From Algoriphagus hitonicola (GTDB lineage Bacteria > Bacteroidota > Bacteroidia > Cytophagales > Cyclobacteriaceae), in assembly GCF_900113375.1 (NCBI RefSeq), contig NZ_FOPC01000017.1, positions 18,131 through 82,130 of the forward strand: DNA of 64,000 nucleotides, read 5' to 3'. The notes under the pieces are model-generated. The model made no database searches. It was not told where the DNA came from and saw only the letters and a program-made list of their open reading frames with translations. Below are positions 17,289 through 25,453 of the stretch, in pieces; the stretch's first letter is position 1, and the number at the start of each line of letters is the position of its first letter. The position numbers and the translations under genes were made by a program.

Positions 17289-20276
17289 TCAATTGAGGCT
17301 TTGAAGTTTGGTTTCTGCCAGTTGGCGGATTTCGTCATTCGTGGTGTTTTCTACGATGGATTCCAGCGTGGCTTTGGCCTGGAAGTCCTCTCCTACCGTG
17401 ATGTAATTTTCGGCAAGCAGTAAAAACATCCGACCATACCAATAGCCAAAATCTGCAAAGGGAGCCGATTGATCGAAAATAGCATCGTTGGATTGATCGA
17501 TTGATCCATTTTTCTGATAGTTTTCTGCGAGTAAAAAGAGACCTTCGGCACCCTGCTCGGTTTTATATTCGTCCACCAGAACTGATAGTGTAACTTCTGC
17601 GGCATCATTGCGATTCAAGGCAAACTGGGCCTTGGCTTTTGCCAAAAGTGCTTTAGGGGTGGATTCTGGAATTATCCCGTCCTGTTGTTCCAATCGCTCA
17701 GCAGTGCTGATCACCTGATTGAATTTTTTGGTTTCCAAATAGGCTTGAAGCAAGCCTTGGAGCGCTTCCACTTCTTCTACCTTGTTCCGCGCGTTTTCAG
17801 AGGCCATTTCCAAATAAGGAATAGCTCCTTCGAAGTTTTCCCGACTCAATTCGATTGCACCAATCCGCTGCATGGCTCTTATGCGCTGCGGAGAGGCAGG
17901 TTCATTTTCCAATCGCTTGAATGCCTGAAGTGCCTGATCAAATTGCTCCTGCTGAAAATAAGAATCCCCAAGAAAATAAAGCGCATCGGCCTTTTGCCCC
18001 GACTGTGGATAGCTCTGGAGGTAATTTTCAAAGGCTTGAGTAGCTTGCTGATAATCCTTTTCGAAATACAGACTTTTTGCAGCTTCAAACTCCAGCGACT
18101 GCACAGAGCCTCCATCAGGATTCGCTTCCTTGTATTCGGTTAGGTATTCCGAAAATTCCCCTGAGCGACCCTGTAATGCCAACGTTTCCTGCAGACCTTT
18201 TAAAGCTGTCTCAGCATTTTCCGAATTGGGGTGCTGTGCTAGAATAATGCGATAATCCTCGATGGTTTGATCGTAGTTTTGCAAGCTGAAATTTGCCACG
18301 GCTCTACCTTCCAAGGCAAACGGAACAAATGGACTATTGGGGCGTCTTCTAATCAGATCTGTAAATCCAGCCGAAGCATCCTGATAGCGGCTTTCTTCCA
18401 TGTAAATTTGCCCGCGTTGATATAATGCATCCTCTATGTAAAGCGAGTTGGGATAGTTAGAGACCAACTGATTGAGATTGGCAATTGCATTTTCATTGGA
18501 GGATTGGAAATTTTGGACCACAGCCAATCGGAAAAGGGCATAATCGATTCCTGAGTTTTGGTCATTGATAGCTTGCTGAAACACCGATTCAGCTTCTGTA
18601 AATCGCTTTTGAACGTAGTAACAATCCCCTAATCGAAGCATGGCATCGTCGTAGTTTTCTTTGTCTTGACGAGTTCGCATGCGGTCCGTATAGGTTTTGA
18701 AATATTCTTCGGCCTGGGAATATTGTTGGGAGTTGAAATAGGCATACCCCAAGCCATAAATACTTTTGTTTAAATAGGCACTGGAGGTAGTTCGGCCCAT
18801 GTCCAAAGCTGCCTCATAGGATTTGATCGCGGATGGCAAATCATCCGAGGCGGCATAAATTTCTCCTTTCCAAAAATGAGATTCTAAAACCAAATCTCTA
18901 TTAACGGGATATTCAAGTGATTTATCCAAGTAAGAAATGGCTCCGGGAAATCGCTGATCGCGGTAATATACCATGGCCTGATAAAAGGCGACTCTCTGGT
19001 AAGCTTCCCGAATTCTCGGTGATTTATTGCTGATTCGGTCCATTTGCTCAATCGCCCGTAGGTAATCGCTGGTATTGATCAAGGCTTCGGAAAGTAAAGT
19101 TTCGGCTTCGGAGCGGAATTTTCCATTCGGGTATTCGTTTAGATATTCGTCCAAACCGGAAATCCCTGCCTGAAAACTCCCCTTTTGCAAATTGGCTTTG
19201 GCATAATTAAAAAGCGCTTCTTCTTTGATTTCTGTATTGAAGGAAGCATCGGCAGCGGCTTTAAATGATGTGCCGGCAAACTGAAAATTATCCTGCTCCA
19301 GATAGGCATGTCCCAAGTAATAACTGGAAGCCTGTCCCAATTCATCGGTAGAAGAGGCAGAAACTTTCAAGTAATCTGTAGCTCTGGGGAAATTCCCCAA
19401 TTCAAATTGTGAAATCCCGCCCTTGTATACCTGCTCTCGGGTCAGTTCCCCTTTTCGGGCATTAACAAAGGCGTCGTAGTTTTCCGCTGCTTTCCCAAAT
19501 TCCCTTTTGGCAAAATAGGCCTCTGCCAAGTACAAATGGACCATTTCTTTTTTGTCCAAATTGGGTGTGCCGGCGATTTTGGGCTCTGCATAGGAAATCA
19601 ATTCCTCATAGCTGCCCTGCTGATAGTAAAGTGCTGCCAATAAATAGGGGACTTTGTTGGTATAAAACTGGGTTTTGCTAGCAGCTTGAAGATCCGAAAT
19701 CGCTTTTTGATTTTCCCCATTTTCCAAGGCAATAAACCCGCTGTAATAATAGGAGTCATAACTGATGGGCTCCCCCAATGCTTTTGACTGGTCAAAATAA
19801 GGAGCGGCCTTCGCATAATCTTTATTTAAAAAATGAGCATATCCCTGCTTAAAGAGTATATCAGCTTTCGCGGCATTATCCAGTTGATTGGTATTGACCA
19901 GACTGTAGGCTTCGACTGCTTCCTTATAGTTTCGCTTATAAAAAAAATGATCCCCCAAATACAAGCCTGCGGTATTGACCGAGGGATGATTTCCATTTTC
20001 CTGGATATAGGCCTTCATCATTCCCGGACCATTGGGCGCTTCCAGGTTCAATGCCGACTTAGCCTCCAAAAGGGATTTGGCCTTTTGCTGCTCGTTAGAG
20101 AAATCAGCATTTTCTACTTCTTGAAAATTTAGCAACACGGCCGAAAACAGTTGCTTATCAAACAATTCAAACTGCCCGTCTAAGGGACGCTGAGACTGTG
20201 TTTGATACAGGGTAGATTGGGAAAAAGCTTCAATCGAAAGACCCAAGCTAGCGAGAATCACCAAATGGTATTTCAT
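17289..20276 (-). CDS. Large tetratricopeptide-repeat protein, exported
   Basis: 995 residues. A signal peptide (about 1-19, MKYHLVILASLGLSIEAFSQ) is followed by about 25 TPR-like helical hairpins spanning nearly the whole chain; clear units include KADILFKQGYAHFLNKDYAKA, AEAYFAKREFGKAAENYDAFV, YLGHAYLEQDNFQFAGTSFK, ADALYFLGDSYFQQEQFDQA. Spacing near 34-37 residues and many A-x-x-Y/F-x-x-G patterns support TPRs. It is probably periplasmic and scaffolding. Tol-Pal loci carry a much smaller periplasmic TPR protein (CpoB), so a similar coordinating role is possible here. It starts 16 bases after holA and ends two bases before the barrel gene's ATG. Confidence 0.87.
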   Translation of the reverse strand: MKYHLVILASLGLSIEAFSQSTLYQTQSQRPLDGQFELFDKQLFSAVLLNFQEVENADFSNEQQKAKSLLEAKSALNLEAPNGPGMMKAYIQENGNHPSVNTAGLYLGDHFFYKRNYKEAVEAYSLVNTNQLDNAAKADILFKQGYAHFLNKDYAKAAPYFDQSKALGEPISYDSYYYSGFIALENGENQKAISDLQAASKTQFYTNKVPYLLAALYYQQGSYEELISYAEPKIAGTPNLDKKEMVHLYLAEAYFAKREFGKAAENYDAFVNARKGELTREQVYKGGISQFELGNFPRATDYLKVSASSTDELGQASSYYLGHAYLEQDNFQFAGTSFKAAADASFNTEIKEEALFNYAKANLQKGSFQAGISGLDEYLNEYPNGKFRSEAETLLSEALINTSDYLRAIEQMDRISNKSPRIREAYQRVAFYQAMVYYRDQRFPGAISYLDKSLEYPVNRDLVLESHFWKGEIYAASDDLPSAIKSYEAALDMGRTTSSAYLNKSIYGLGYAYFNSQQYSQAEEYFKTYTDRMRTRQDKENYDDAMLRLGDCYYVQKRFTEAESVFQQAINDQNSGIDYALFRLAVVQNFQSSNENAIANLNQLVSNYPNSLYIEDALYQRGQIYMEESRYQDASAGFTDLIRRRPNSPFVPFALEGRAVANFSLQNYDQTIEDYRIILAQHPNSENAETALKGLQETLALQGRSGEFSEYLTEYKEANPDGGSVQSLEFEAAKSLYFEKDYQQATQAFENYLQSYPQSGQKADALYFLGDSYFQQEQFDQALQAFKRLENEPASPQRIRAMQRIGAIELSRENFEGAIPYLEMASENARNKVEEVEALQGLLQAYLETKKFNQVISTAERLEQQDGIIPESTPKALLAKAKAQFALNRNDAAEVTLSVLVDEYKTEQGAEGLFLLAENYQKNGSIDQSNDAIFDQSAPFADFGYWYGRMFLLLAENYITVGEDFQAKATLESIVENTTNDEIRQLAETKLQSLN

Positions 20277-20292
20277 AAATTGGTTTAGGGGT

Positions 20293-21315
20293 TCAATGCA
20301 AGATCAGATACACCAGTTCTCGGAGGTTTTCAGCATCGCTCATGGCTCCGGAGTCAACTCCTTTGAAACGAAGATCAGCCTCTTTTAGGTATCTAAATAC
20401 ATCAATTACCTTGCCCAAATTGTAGTTTCGTGCTGCCACCACATATTCCTTAGCTACGAATGGCGGTAGTCCTATGATCCCTGCTACCTGGTATTCCGAG
20501 GTAGCTCCAGCTTGATGAATCAAGGCTATTTTGGTGAAATAATTATATATCAATGAGAAAAGCGGAATTATTGGATGAGCTTTTGGATTCTGGGAAAAAT
20601 AATGAATAATCTTATTGGCTTTGGCGACGTCTTTAAAACCAATTGCTTTCAAAAATTCAAAATTATTATAATCCTTATTGATGCCAATATACTTGGAAAT
20701 ATGCTCAGTGGTGACCTTAGTGGGCTCTTTGAAGTTTAAAAACATCTTGCTCAGCTCATTGGTCAATACCTCCAGGTTGTTCCCAATCGAGTCAGCCAAA
20801 AGTTGACAAGCTCTAGTGTCTATACTGTGGCCGATTTCTTTGAAATAGTCTTCTATCCATTTGTTCAATTGATATTCGGGAACCTTATCTGAGCGAACGA
20901 AAACCGTTTTTTTATCCAATTCCCTGCCCAAGGCCGATCTCCCGTCGAATTTCTTGTGCATATGAGCCAAAACCAAAATGGTGCTTGGCAGCGGATTTTG
21001 AAGATAACCCAAGAGTAATTTTTGGGATTCCTCATTATTGAGATCCGGCAAACTCTGAAATTCTTTTACGATGACCACCTGTCGCTCTGCCATCATGGGA
21101 AACTTTCGGGCATTGTTCAGAATCACTCCCATATTGGAATCTTTGCCGTAAAGCACAATTTGATTAAATCCACGCTCATGCTCAGCAATCGCGTTTTTTT
21201 CAATAATACTGGTAATCAAATCTACATAGAATGGCTCCTCTCCATCGAGAAAATAAATCGGGGCAAATTTCTTTTCCTTTAGGTCCTTGAGTACATCCTG
21301 TGGCTTCTGCGGCAT
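20293..21315 (-). CDS. holA: DNA polymerase III subunit delta
   Basis: 340 residues, normal for HolA. It is the clamp-loader subunit that opens the beta clamp. Recognisable parts are MPQKPQDVLKDLKEKKFAPIYFLDGEEPFYVDLI at the N-terminus, RKFPMMAERQVVIVKEFQSL, LLGYLQNPLPSTILVLAHMHKKFDGRSALGREL, ACQLLADSIGNNLEVLTNELSKMF (the domain II/III boundary), and LREADLRFKGVD-like YLKEADLRFKGVDSGAMSDAENLRELVYLIL at the end. It is the first gene of the dense minus-strand run and overlaps nothing upstream; the divergent TPR gene begins 121 bases away. Confidence 0.92.
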   Translation of the reverse strand: MPQKPQDVLKDLKEKKFAPIYFLDGEEPFYVDLITSIIEKNAIAEHERGFNQIVLYGKDSNMGVILNNARKFPMMAERQVVIVKEFQSLPDLNNEESQKLLLGYLQNPLPSTILVLAHMHKKFDGRSALGRELDKKTVFVRSDKVPEYQLNKWIEDYFKEIGHSIDTRACQLLADSIGNNLEVLTNELSKMFLNFKEPTKVTTEHISKYIGINKDYNNFEFLKAIGFKDVAKANKIIHYFSQNPKAHPIIPLFSLIYNYFTKIALIHQAGATSEYQVAGIIGLPPFVAKEYVVAARNYNLGKVIDVFRYLKEADLRFKGVDSGAMSDAENLRELVYLILH

Positions 21316-21405
21316 AATGATTGGGATTTAAACTTTAAAGATAAGAGCCTTCTGTACTTGCCTGCAAAATCACGGGAAAGATTATTCGATAAACTTATCA
21401 GGCCT

Positions 21406-21413
21406 TAACTTTG
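21406..21413 (+). promoter_or_regulatory. Bacteroidota -7 promoter motif (TAACTTTG)
   Basis: TAACTTTG fits TAnnTTTG exactly and lies 22 bases before the TPR-gene ATG at 21436, which predicts a short leader of roughly 15-20 bases. No clear -33 TTTG is seen at the expected distance upstream. Confidence 0.5.
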
Positions 21414-21435
21414 TATTATATAAAAACCGAGGAAA

Positions 21436-22143
21436 ATGACATTTGAGCAAGGAATCATTCATTATAAAGAAGGGAAGTTTGATCAGGCATTGGAAATTTT
21501 TGATCTGTTGATCGAAAAAGAAAAAGGAAATAGCCAGTACTTTTTATACCGGGGCAGGATACGCTCCCGATTGGGAAAAACGGTGGAGGCTTTGGAGGAT
21601 TTTGATATCACTGTCTCTTTGGAGCCCTACAATACTGACTTCATCTCAGACCGGGCGGTCGTGCTGCATCTTTTGAAAAGAAATGAAGAAGCCTTGGCAG
21701 AATTTGACCGGGCTGCCAACCTAGACCCTGCTAATCCCTATCGCTACAGCAGCCGGGCATTTTTCAAAGATAGAATCGGAGACCTCAATGGCGCGATCGC
21801 CGATTATGAAAAAGCCATCGAACTCGATCCAGAAGATGCTGTGGCTTATAACAACAAGGGATTGGTAGAAGAGAAAATGGGTTTTCAATCCAGATCCAAA
21901 AAAAGCTTTGAAAGGGCAGATGATTTGGTCGGTTACAAACCCACAACCCAGTCTGAAGAAGTTCCCTCAGCGGATCCCAAAACTCCCAGTGAACCCCTAC
22001 CAAAGATTTCAAAATCTGTAGAAAAGCCAAAATTGACGCTATCCTATTTCATTCATATCGTCAAGTCACTTTTTACCGATCAAAAAACCCAATCGGAGTT
22101 TGTCTCTTTTCTGAAAGGAAAAAAACCAAAATCAGACGCCTAA
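21436..22143 (+). CDS. Cytosolic TPR protein
   Basis: 235 residues. Four consecutive TPR units fill roughly residues 1-150: FEQGIIHYKEGKFDQALEIFD, YFLYRGRIRSRLGKTVEALEDFD, ISDRAVVLHLLKRNEEALAEFD, YRYSSRAFFKDRIGDLNGAIADYEKAIELDPEDAVAYNNKGLVEEK. A Pro/Ser-rich linker (about 175-200) and a C-terminal basic-aromatic segment (LTLSYFIHIVKSLFTDQKTQSEFVSFLKGKKPKSDA) follow. There is no signal peptide. It likely mediates protein contacts; the specific role is unknown. It is convergent with the universal stress protein gene 12 bases downstream. Confidence 0.82.
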   Translation: MTFEQGIIHYKEGKFDQALEIFDLLIEKEKGNSQYFLYRGRIRSRLGKTVEALEDFDITVSLEPYNTDFISDRAVVLHLLKRNEEALAEFDRAANLDPANPYRYSSRAFFKDRIGDLNGAIADYEKAIELDPEDAVAYNNKGLVEEKMGFQSRSKKSFERADDLVGYKPTTQSEEVPSADPKTPSEPLPKISKSVEKPKLTLSYFIHIVKSLFTDQKTQSEFVSFLKGKKPKSDA

Positions 22144-22155
22144 GTCTATAAAGCT

Positions 22156-22995
22156 TTAAAATTTCTTGATGACCCAAAGTGGCTTATTGATAAAATAGGC
22201 CATTTTTTTTGAGATGGATTCTGTGAAAATGCGTTGGAAAAAGCTGCGTTTTTTGCTCAGCGTGATCAGCATATCTCCTTTGGCTGTTTGCAGGTGATTT
22301 TCAAGTCCCAGCGCTAAATCATCCCGAAAAGACTTCAATAAATAATTGACTTTACTGTATCGCACAAAAGGTTTCAACTCGTCAATCATCACCTGATGGA
22401 GGGTTTTGTCGATTAGCTTTTGTCGCTCCGTCACATGAACGATGTCGATTTCTGAGTCAAAAAAACTGGCAAATTCTGTGATTTTTTGGATGGCAAGTTT
22501 ATCCTCTTCGTAATAATCGGTGGCATAGATCAATTTTTGGGGAGCTCTGAAAAATATCTTTCGTGGGATGACCATGACATCGACCTCAGAATTTTCGACA
22601 ACTTCACTTGCCCGAGAACCCACGATGTTTTTTCGCAGTTCGTTCATGCCTTCCGTCCCAATCACAATCAGGTCCGCTCCCTCCTTTTTTGATTTATCTA
22701 AAATCTCACTGACAATCTCCCCTTCTTCCATATCCCATTCGGGTATTGGAACTCTTCCCGCTAATTCCTGCACTACGGCAGCGTGGATCTGGGTCATTTT
22801 GTCTTTCAAAAAATCGTTCTGATAAGTCCCATTTTCATCAAGTGGAGAGAGCTTAAGATAATCCTCCCGGTTGATGACATGAAAGAGTATAAGTTTGGCC
22901 TGATATTTCAACGCAAGATGGGTGGCATATTCCAGTGCATTGAGCGAACACTCAGAAAAATCCAAGGGGCAAATAATAGTATTGGGCTTAGTCAT
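22156..22995 (-). CDS. Universal stress protein, tandem Usp domains
   Basis: 279 residues holding two Usp domains. The first (about 3-148) has the fold hallmarks IICPLDFSECSLNALEYATHLALKYQAKLILFHV and the glycine-rich nucleotide-type motif VIGTEGMNELRKNIVGSRASEVVENSEVDVMVIP. The second (about 152-279) begins KLIYATDYYEEDKLAIQKITEFASFFDSEIDIVHV and is more degenerate, lacking a clear G-2x-G-9x-G motif, so only the first domain may bind ATP. Tandem Usps are common in this phylum. The gene is followed after nine bases upstream by ghrA-type coding on the same strand, so the two may be co-transcribed. Confidence 0.88.
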   Translation of the reverse strand: MTKPNTIICPLDFSECSLNALEYATHLALKYQAKLILFHVINREDYLKLSPLDENGTYQNDFLKDKMTQIHAAVVQELAGRVPIPEWDMEEGEIVSEILDKSKKEGADLIVIGTEGMNELRKNIVGSRASEVVENSEVDVMVIPRKIFFRAPQKLIYATDYYEEDKLAIQKITEFASFFDSEIDIVHVTERQKLIDKTLHQVMIDELKPFVRYSKVNYLLKSFRDDLALGLENHLQTAKGDMLITLSKKRSFFQRIFTESISKKMAYFINKPLWVIKKF

Positions 22996-23004
22996 AATTA
23001 AAAG

Positions 23005-23925
23005 TTAGTAACCTCTTTTGCGATTAACGACATTCAAGAGGTCTTCGTTAGCATTTAGTCTTCTTATATTTTCCAAAACCTGTGGAGCGGCGGCTTCAGG
23101 ATTGGTAACACTCGCTATATGCGGGGTTAAAATAATCCTTTCTTCATTCCAAAAAGGATGATCCTTGGGCAGCGGTTCGGTTTGATAAACGTCCAAAAGC
23201 GCTCCAGAAATCAAGCCGTCGTCCAAGGCCTGCAACAGGTCTTTTTCGACCAGATGTTTTCCTCTCGCCACATTGATCAGAAAGGTGCCGGGTTGACATT
23301 TTCCAAACAACTCACTGTTTAAAATCCCCTCTGTCTCCGGGGTCAATGGAAGCAAGCAAACCAGTACGTTGATTTCCTTCAGGAAGTCATCGATGTTATC
23401 CTTTGTAAAATAAGGAAATTTAAAATCTTCTTTTTCAGAAAAGCCGAGACCGAAAACAGGGAAATCCAGATAATCCAGCTTATCCAACACATCATAGCCC
23501 AAAGCCCCAACTCCCATCACACCTACTTTAACGGGGATTTCAGGATTGCTCATATCCCAAACTTTTCTTTTTTGATCGGTTTGATATCGGACGATCTGTC
23601 GGTGAAAATTCAGCACCCCCATGACCACGTAGTTGGTCATAGACCAAGTCAGGCGGTCGTCTACGATCCGTACAATCGGGAGATCTTTTGAGATGGATTT
23701 ATCCCTCAAAATATGGTCCACACCCGCCCCCATGGAACTGACGAGCTTTAGATTTTTAAAATTTGACAAAATTCCCTCTGGATGCTGCCAAACTAAGACT
23801 ACTTCGACGGCATCGGGGTCGGTGATTTCAGGATAAACTTGAATCTTTAAATCCGGTTCATTTCGCTGGATTACCTTAATCCATGGACTGGGATCTTTTC
23901 CGGGACAAATGATAGCTAAACTCAT
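23005..23925 (-). CDS. D-2-hydroxyacid dehydrogenase, glyoxylate/hydroxypyruvate reductase A type
   Basis: 306 residues from the ATG at 23925 (MSLAIICPGKDPSPWIKVIQ), which matches the family N-terminus; an in-frame ATG at 23985 would add 20 uncharacteristic residues. GhrA-type features: LKLVSSMGAGVDHIL, the Rossmann loop VGVMGVGALGYDVLDKL, PLTPETEGILN, INVARGKHLVEKDLLQALDDG with the catalytic Arg, GALLDVYQTEPLPKDHPFW with the Glu region, and LTPHIASVTNP with the catalytic His. It reduces glyoxylate or hydroxypyruvate with NAD(P)H in related organisms. It precedes the universal stress gene on the minus strand. Confidence 0.88.
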   Translation of the reverse strand: MSLAIICPGKDPSPWIKVIQRNEPDLKIQVYPEITDPDAVEVVLVWQHPEGILSNFKNLKLVSSMGAGVDHILRDKSISKDLPIVRIVDDRLTWSMTNYVVMGVLNFHRQIVRYQTDQKRKVWDMSNPEIPVKVGVMGVGALGYDVLDKLDYLDFPVFGLGFSEKEDFKFPYFTKDNIDDFLKEINVLVCLLPLTPETEGILNSELFGKCQPGTFLINVARGKHLVEKDLLQALDDGLISGALLDVYQTEPLPKDHPFWNEERIILTPHIASVTNPEAAAPQVLENIRRLNANEDLLNVVNRKRGY

Positions 23926-24073
23926 ATCACAAAATTCATCATTTGAAATTCGACTTGGAAGAATTGGAAAGAAGCATTTTCCCACTAATCAAAAAACCCG
24001 CTTTTTTTCTCCTATTTTTGGATAAAAAAACATCAATTTGCGTTCCTAACAAACCAAAAGTTAATCAAATAAT

Positions 24074-24922
24074 ATGAAAAAAACATTTTCTATGCTTGCA
24101 GTGGCCTTGTTCCTAATCGGAACTGCAGCCTATTCTCAGCAATTGCAAATGCCTCAGGCATCCCCGAGTGCTAAAATTTCCCAAAAAGTAGGATTGACTG
24201 ACGTGACTGTCGATTACTCCAGACCCAGCACCAAAGGAAGAAAAATTTTCGGAGAACTCGTTCCTTACGGTCAGGTATGGAGAACGGGCGCTAATGCTGC
24301 CACAATCTTGGATTTTTCGACAGACGTGGAGATTTCTGGAAATCCTATTCCCGCAGGAAAGTATGCGATGTATTCCATCCCGGATAAAGACAAATGGACG
24401 ATCGTATTCTCCAAAAATACCGAACTCTGGGGAGCTATTGGATACAACACTGACGAGGATGTTCTTCGATTTGAGGTGGAACCCAAAAAACTCAGCCGCA
24501 AATATGAAACCTTTGAAATCAGCTTTAACAACATGACTGACGACGGGGCTGATCTTTCTTTAAAATGGGAAAATACCCGAATCGATTTTAGAATTTCCAC
24601 GGAGGTAGAGCCAATCGTGATGGCTCAAATTCAGGAATTGGTCATTGACACCAAAACCGAAAACCCAAGCTTGCTTTATGCCGCCGCCAACTATTATTTT
24701 ACTAATCAGAAGGACATGAATCAGGCCTATACCTGGATATCAAAATCGGTAGAATCAGACCCAAAATATTGGACCATGCACCTGAAGGCAAAAATTGAGG
24801 CAGCTCTTGGAAAAAATGAGGATGCTATTGCCTCAGCTAAAAAATCGATGGAAATGGCTGAAATCGCCAAAAACCCGGATTATATCGCACTGAATGAGCG
24901 CTTGATCAAATCTTTGAAATAA
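24074..24922 (+). CDS. DUF2911 domain-containing secreted protein
   Basis: 282 residues. A signal peptide (about 1-21, MKKTFSMLAVALFLIGTAAYSQ) is followed by the DUF2911 domain (about 25-170): MPQASPSAKISQKVGLTDVTVDYSRPSTKGRKIFGELVPYGQVWRTGANAATILDFSTDVEI, a very characteristic block. The C-terminal 100 residues form TPR-like helices (NPSLLYAAANYYFTNQKDMNQAYTWI, DPKYWTMHLKAKIEAALGKNEDAI). The protein is probably periplasmic. The function of DUF2911 is unknown. It is monocistronic and followed by a strong hairpin at 24926-24967. A near-consensus TCAATTTG lies at 24033-24040 upstream. Confidence 0.9.
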   Translation: MKKTFSMLAVALFLIGTAAYSQQLQMPQASPSAKISQKVGLTDVTVDYSRPSTKGRKIFGELVPYGQVWRTGANAATILDFSTDVEISGNPIPAGKYAMYSIPDKDKWTIVFSKNTELWGAIGYNTDEDVLRFEVEPKKLSRKYETFEISFNNMTDDGADLSLKWENTRIDFRISTEVEPIVMAQIQELVIDTKTENPSLLYAAANYYFTNQKDMNQAYTWISKSVESDPKYWTMHLKAKIEAALGKNEDAIASAKKSMEMAEIAKNPDYIALNERLIKSLK

Positions 24923-24925
24923 CAA

Positions 24926-24967
24926 ATATCAAAAACGAGGCTTTCTCATAAGCCCAGTTTTTGATAT
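24926..24967 (+). terminator. Intrinsic terminator after DUF2911 gene
   Basis: ATATCAAAAAC (24926-24936) pairs perfectly with GTTTTTGATAT (24957-24967), enclosing an inner GGCTT/AAGCC stem. The outer A/T arms make it usable in both directions. Confidence 0.75.
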
Positions 24968-25453
24968 TGAGCTTTTGAGCAGAGGGAGTTGGGAAGTTCG
25001 AAATATGGCCCGAAACGCTAGAATAGGCAGTTGATTTCGAGCCCCCCCAACTCTCAAGTGCTACCCCTGACGAATTGTGTCTGCCTCAGGCTGAGCGTAG
25101 GCTTTGTCAGGCTGAGGCTTAAATATTCTTCGAACATACAAAAAGGAGATGACGAAAATTATGGTTTGAATCAAATTTTTGGTCACGCTGAGCACTTGAG
25201 AGACGGGAGTCTCGAAATCGAAGCGTCCTCGTACCTTCAGACTCCCGTCTTTCGGGTGCTCGGACTGACCCCAATTTTTTGATATTAAGCATCTCTGTCA
25301 TCGGTAGCGTAGTCGTTGTCAGGCTGAGCGTATTTGTTGTCAGGCTGAGCGTAGTCGAAGCCCTAACTTCTTGTATTTCGAACCAATACACGTCCACTCT
25401 CTCGAAACAAGTTCGGGGCAGGCTATTAATAAACTATTTTTGAAACAGCTTTT
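24968..25453. repeat. Repeat-rich intergenic region, no gene
   Basis: About 490 bases lack convincing coding character. They hold several copies of a CAGGCTGAGCGTA motif: at 25087-25099, then GTTGTCAGGCTGAGCGTA twice at 25315-25332 and 25336-25353 (period 21). TCAGGCTGAGG occurs at 25107-25117, and a related GTCACGCTGAGC near 25181. The 14-base AAACGCTAGAATAG motif shared with 3191-3204 is at 25013-25026. The CTGAGCGTAGTCGAAG wording resembles a dispersed intergenic repeat common in Bacteroidota genomes. Confidence 0.6.

Noticed and set aside
17685..18143. 152-codon open frame opposite the large TPR gene
   Set aside because: Shadow frame of a well-supported TPR gene; composition is Phe/Leu/Arg-rich as expected from the reverse complement of TPR codons.
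24271..24600. 109-codon frame opposite the DUF2911 gene
   Set aside because: Antisense shadow of a gene with a signal peptide and a highly characteristic domain.
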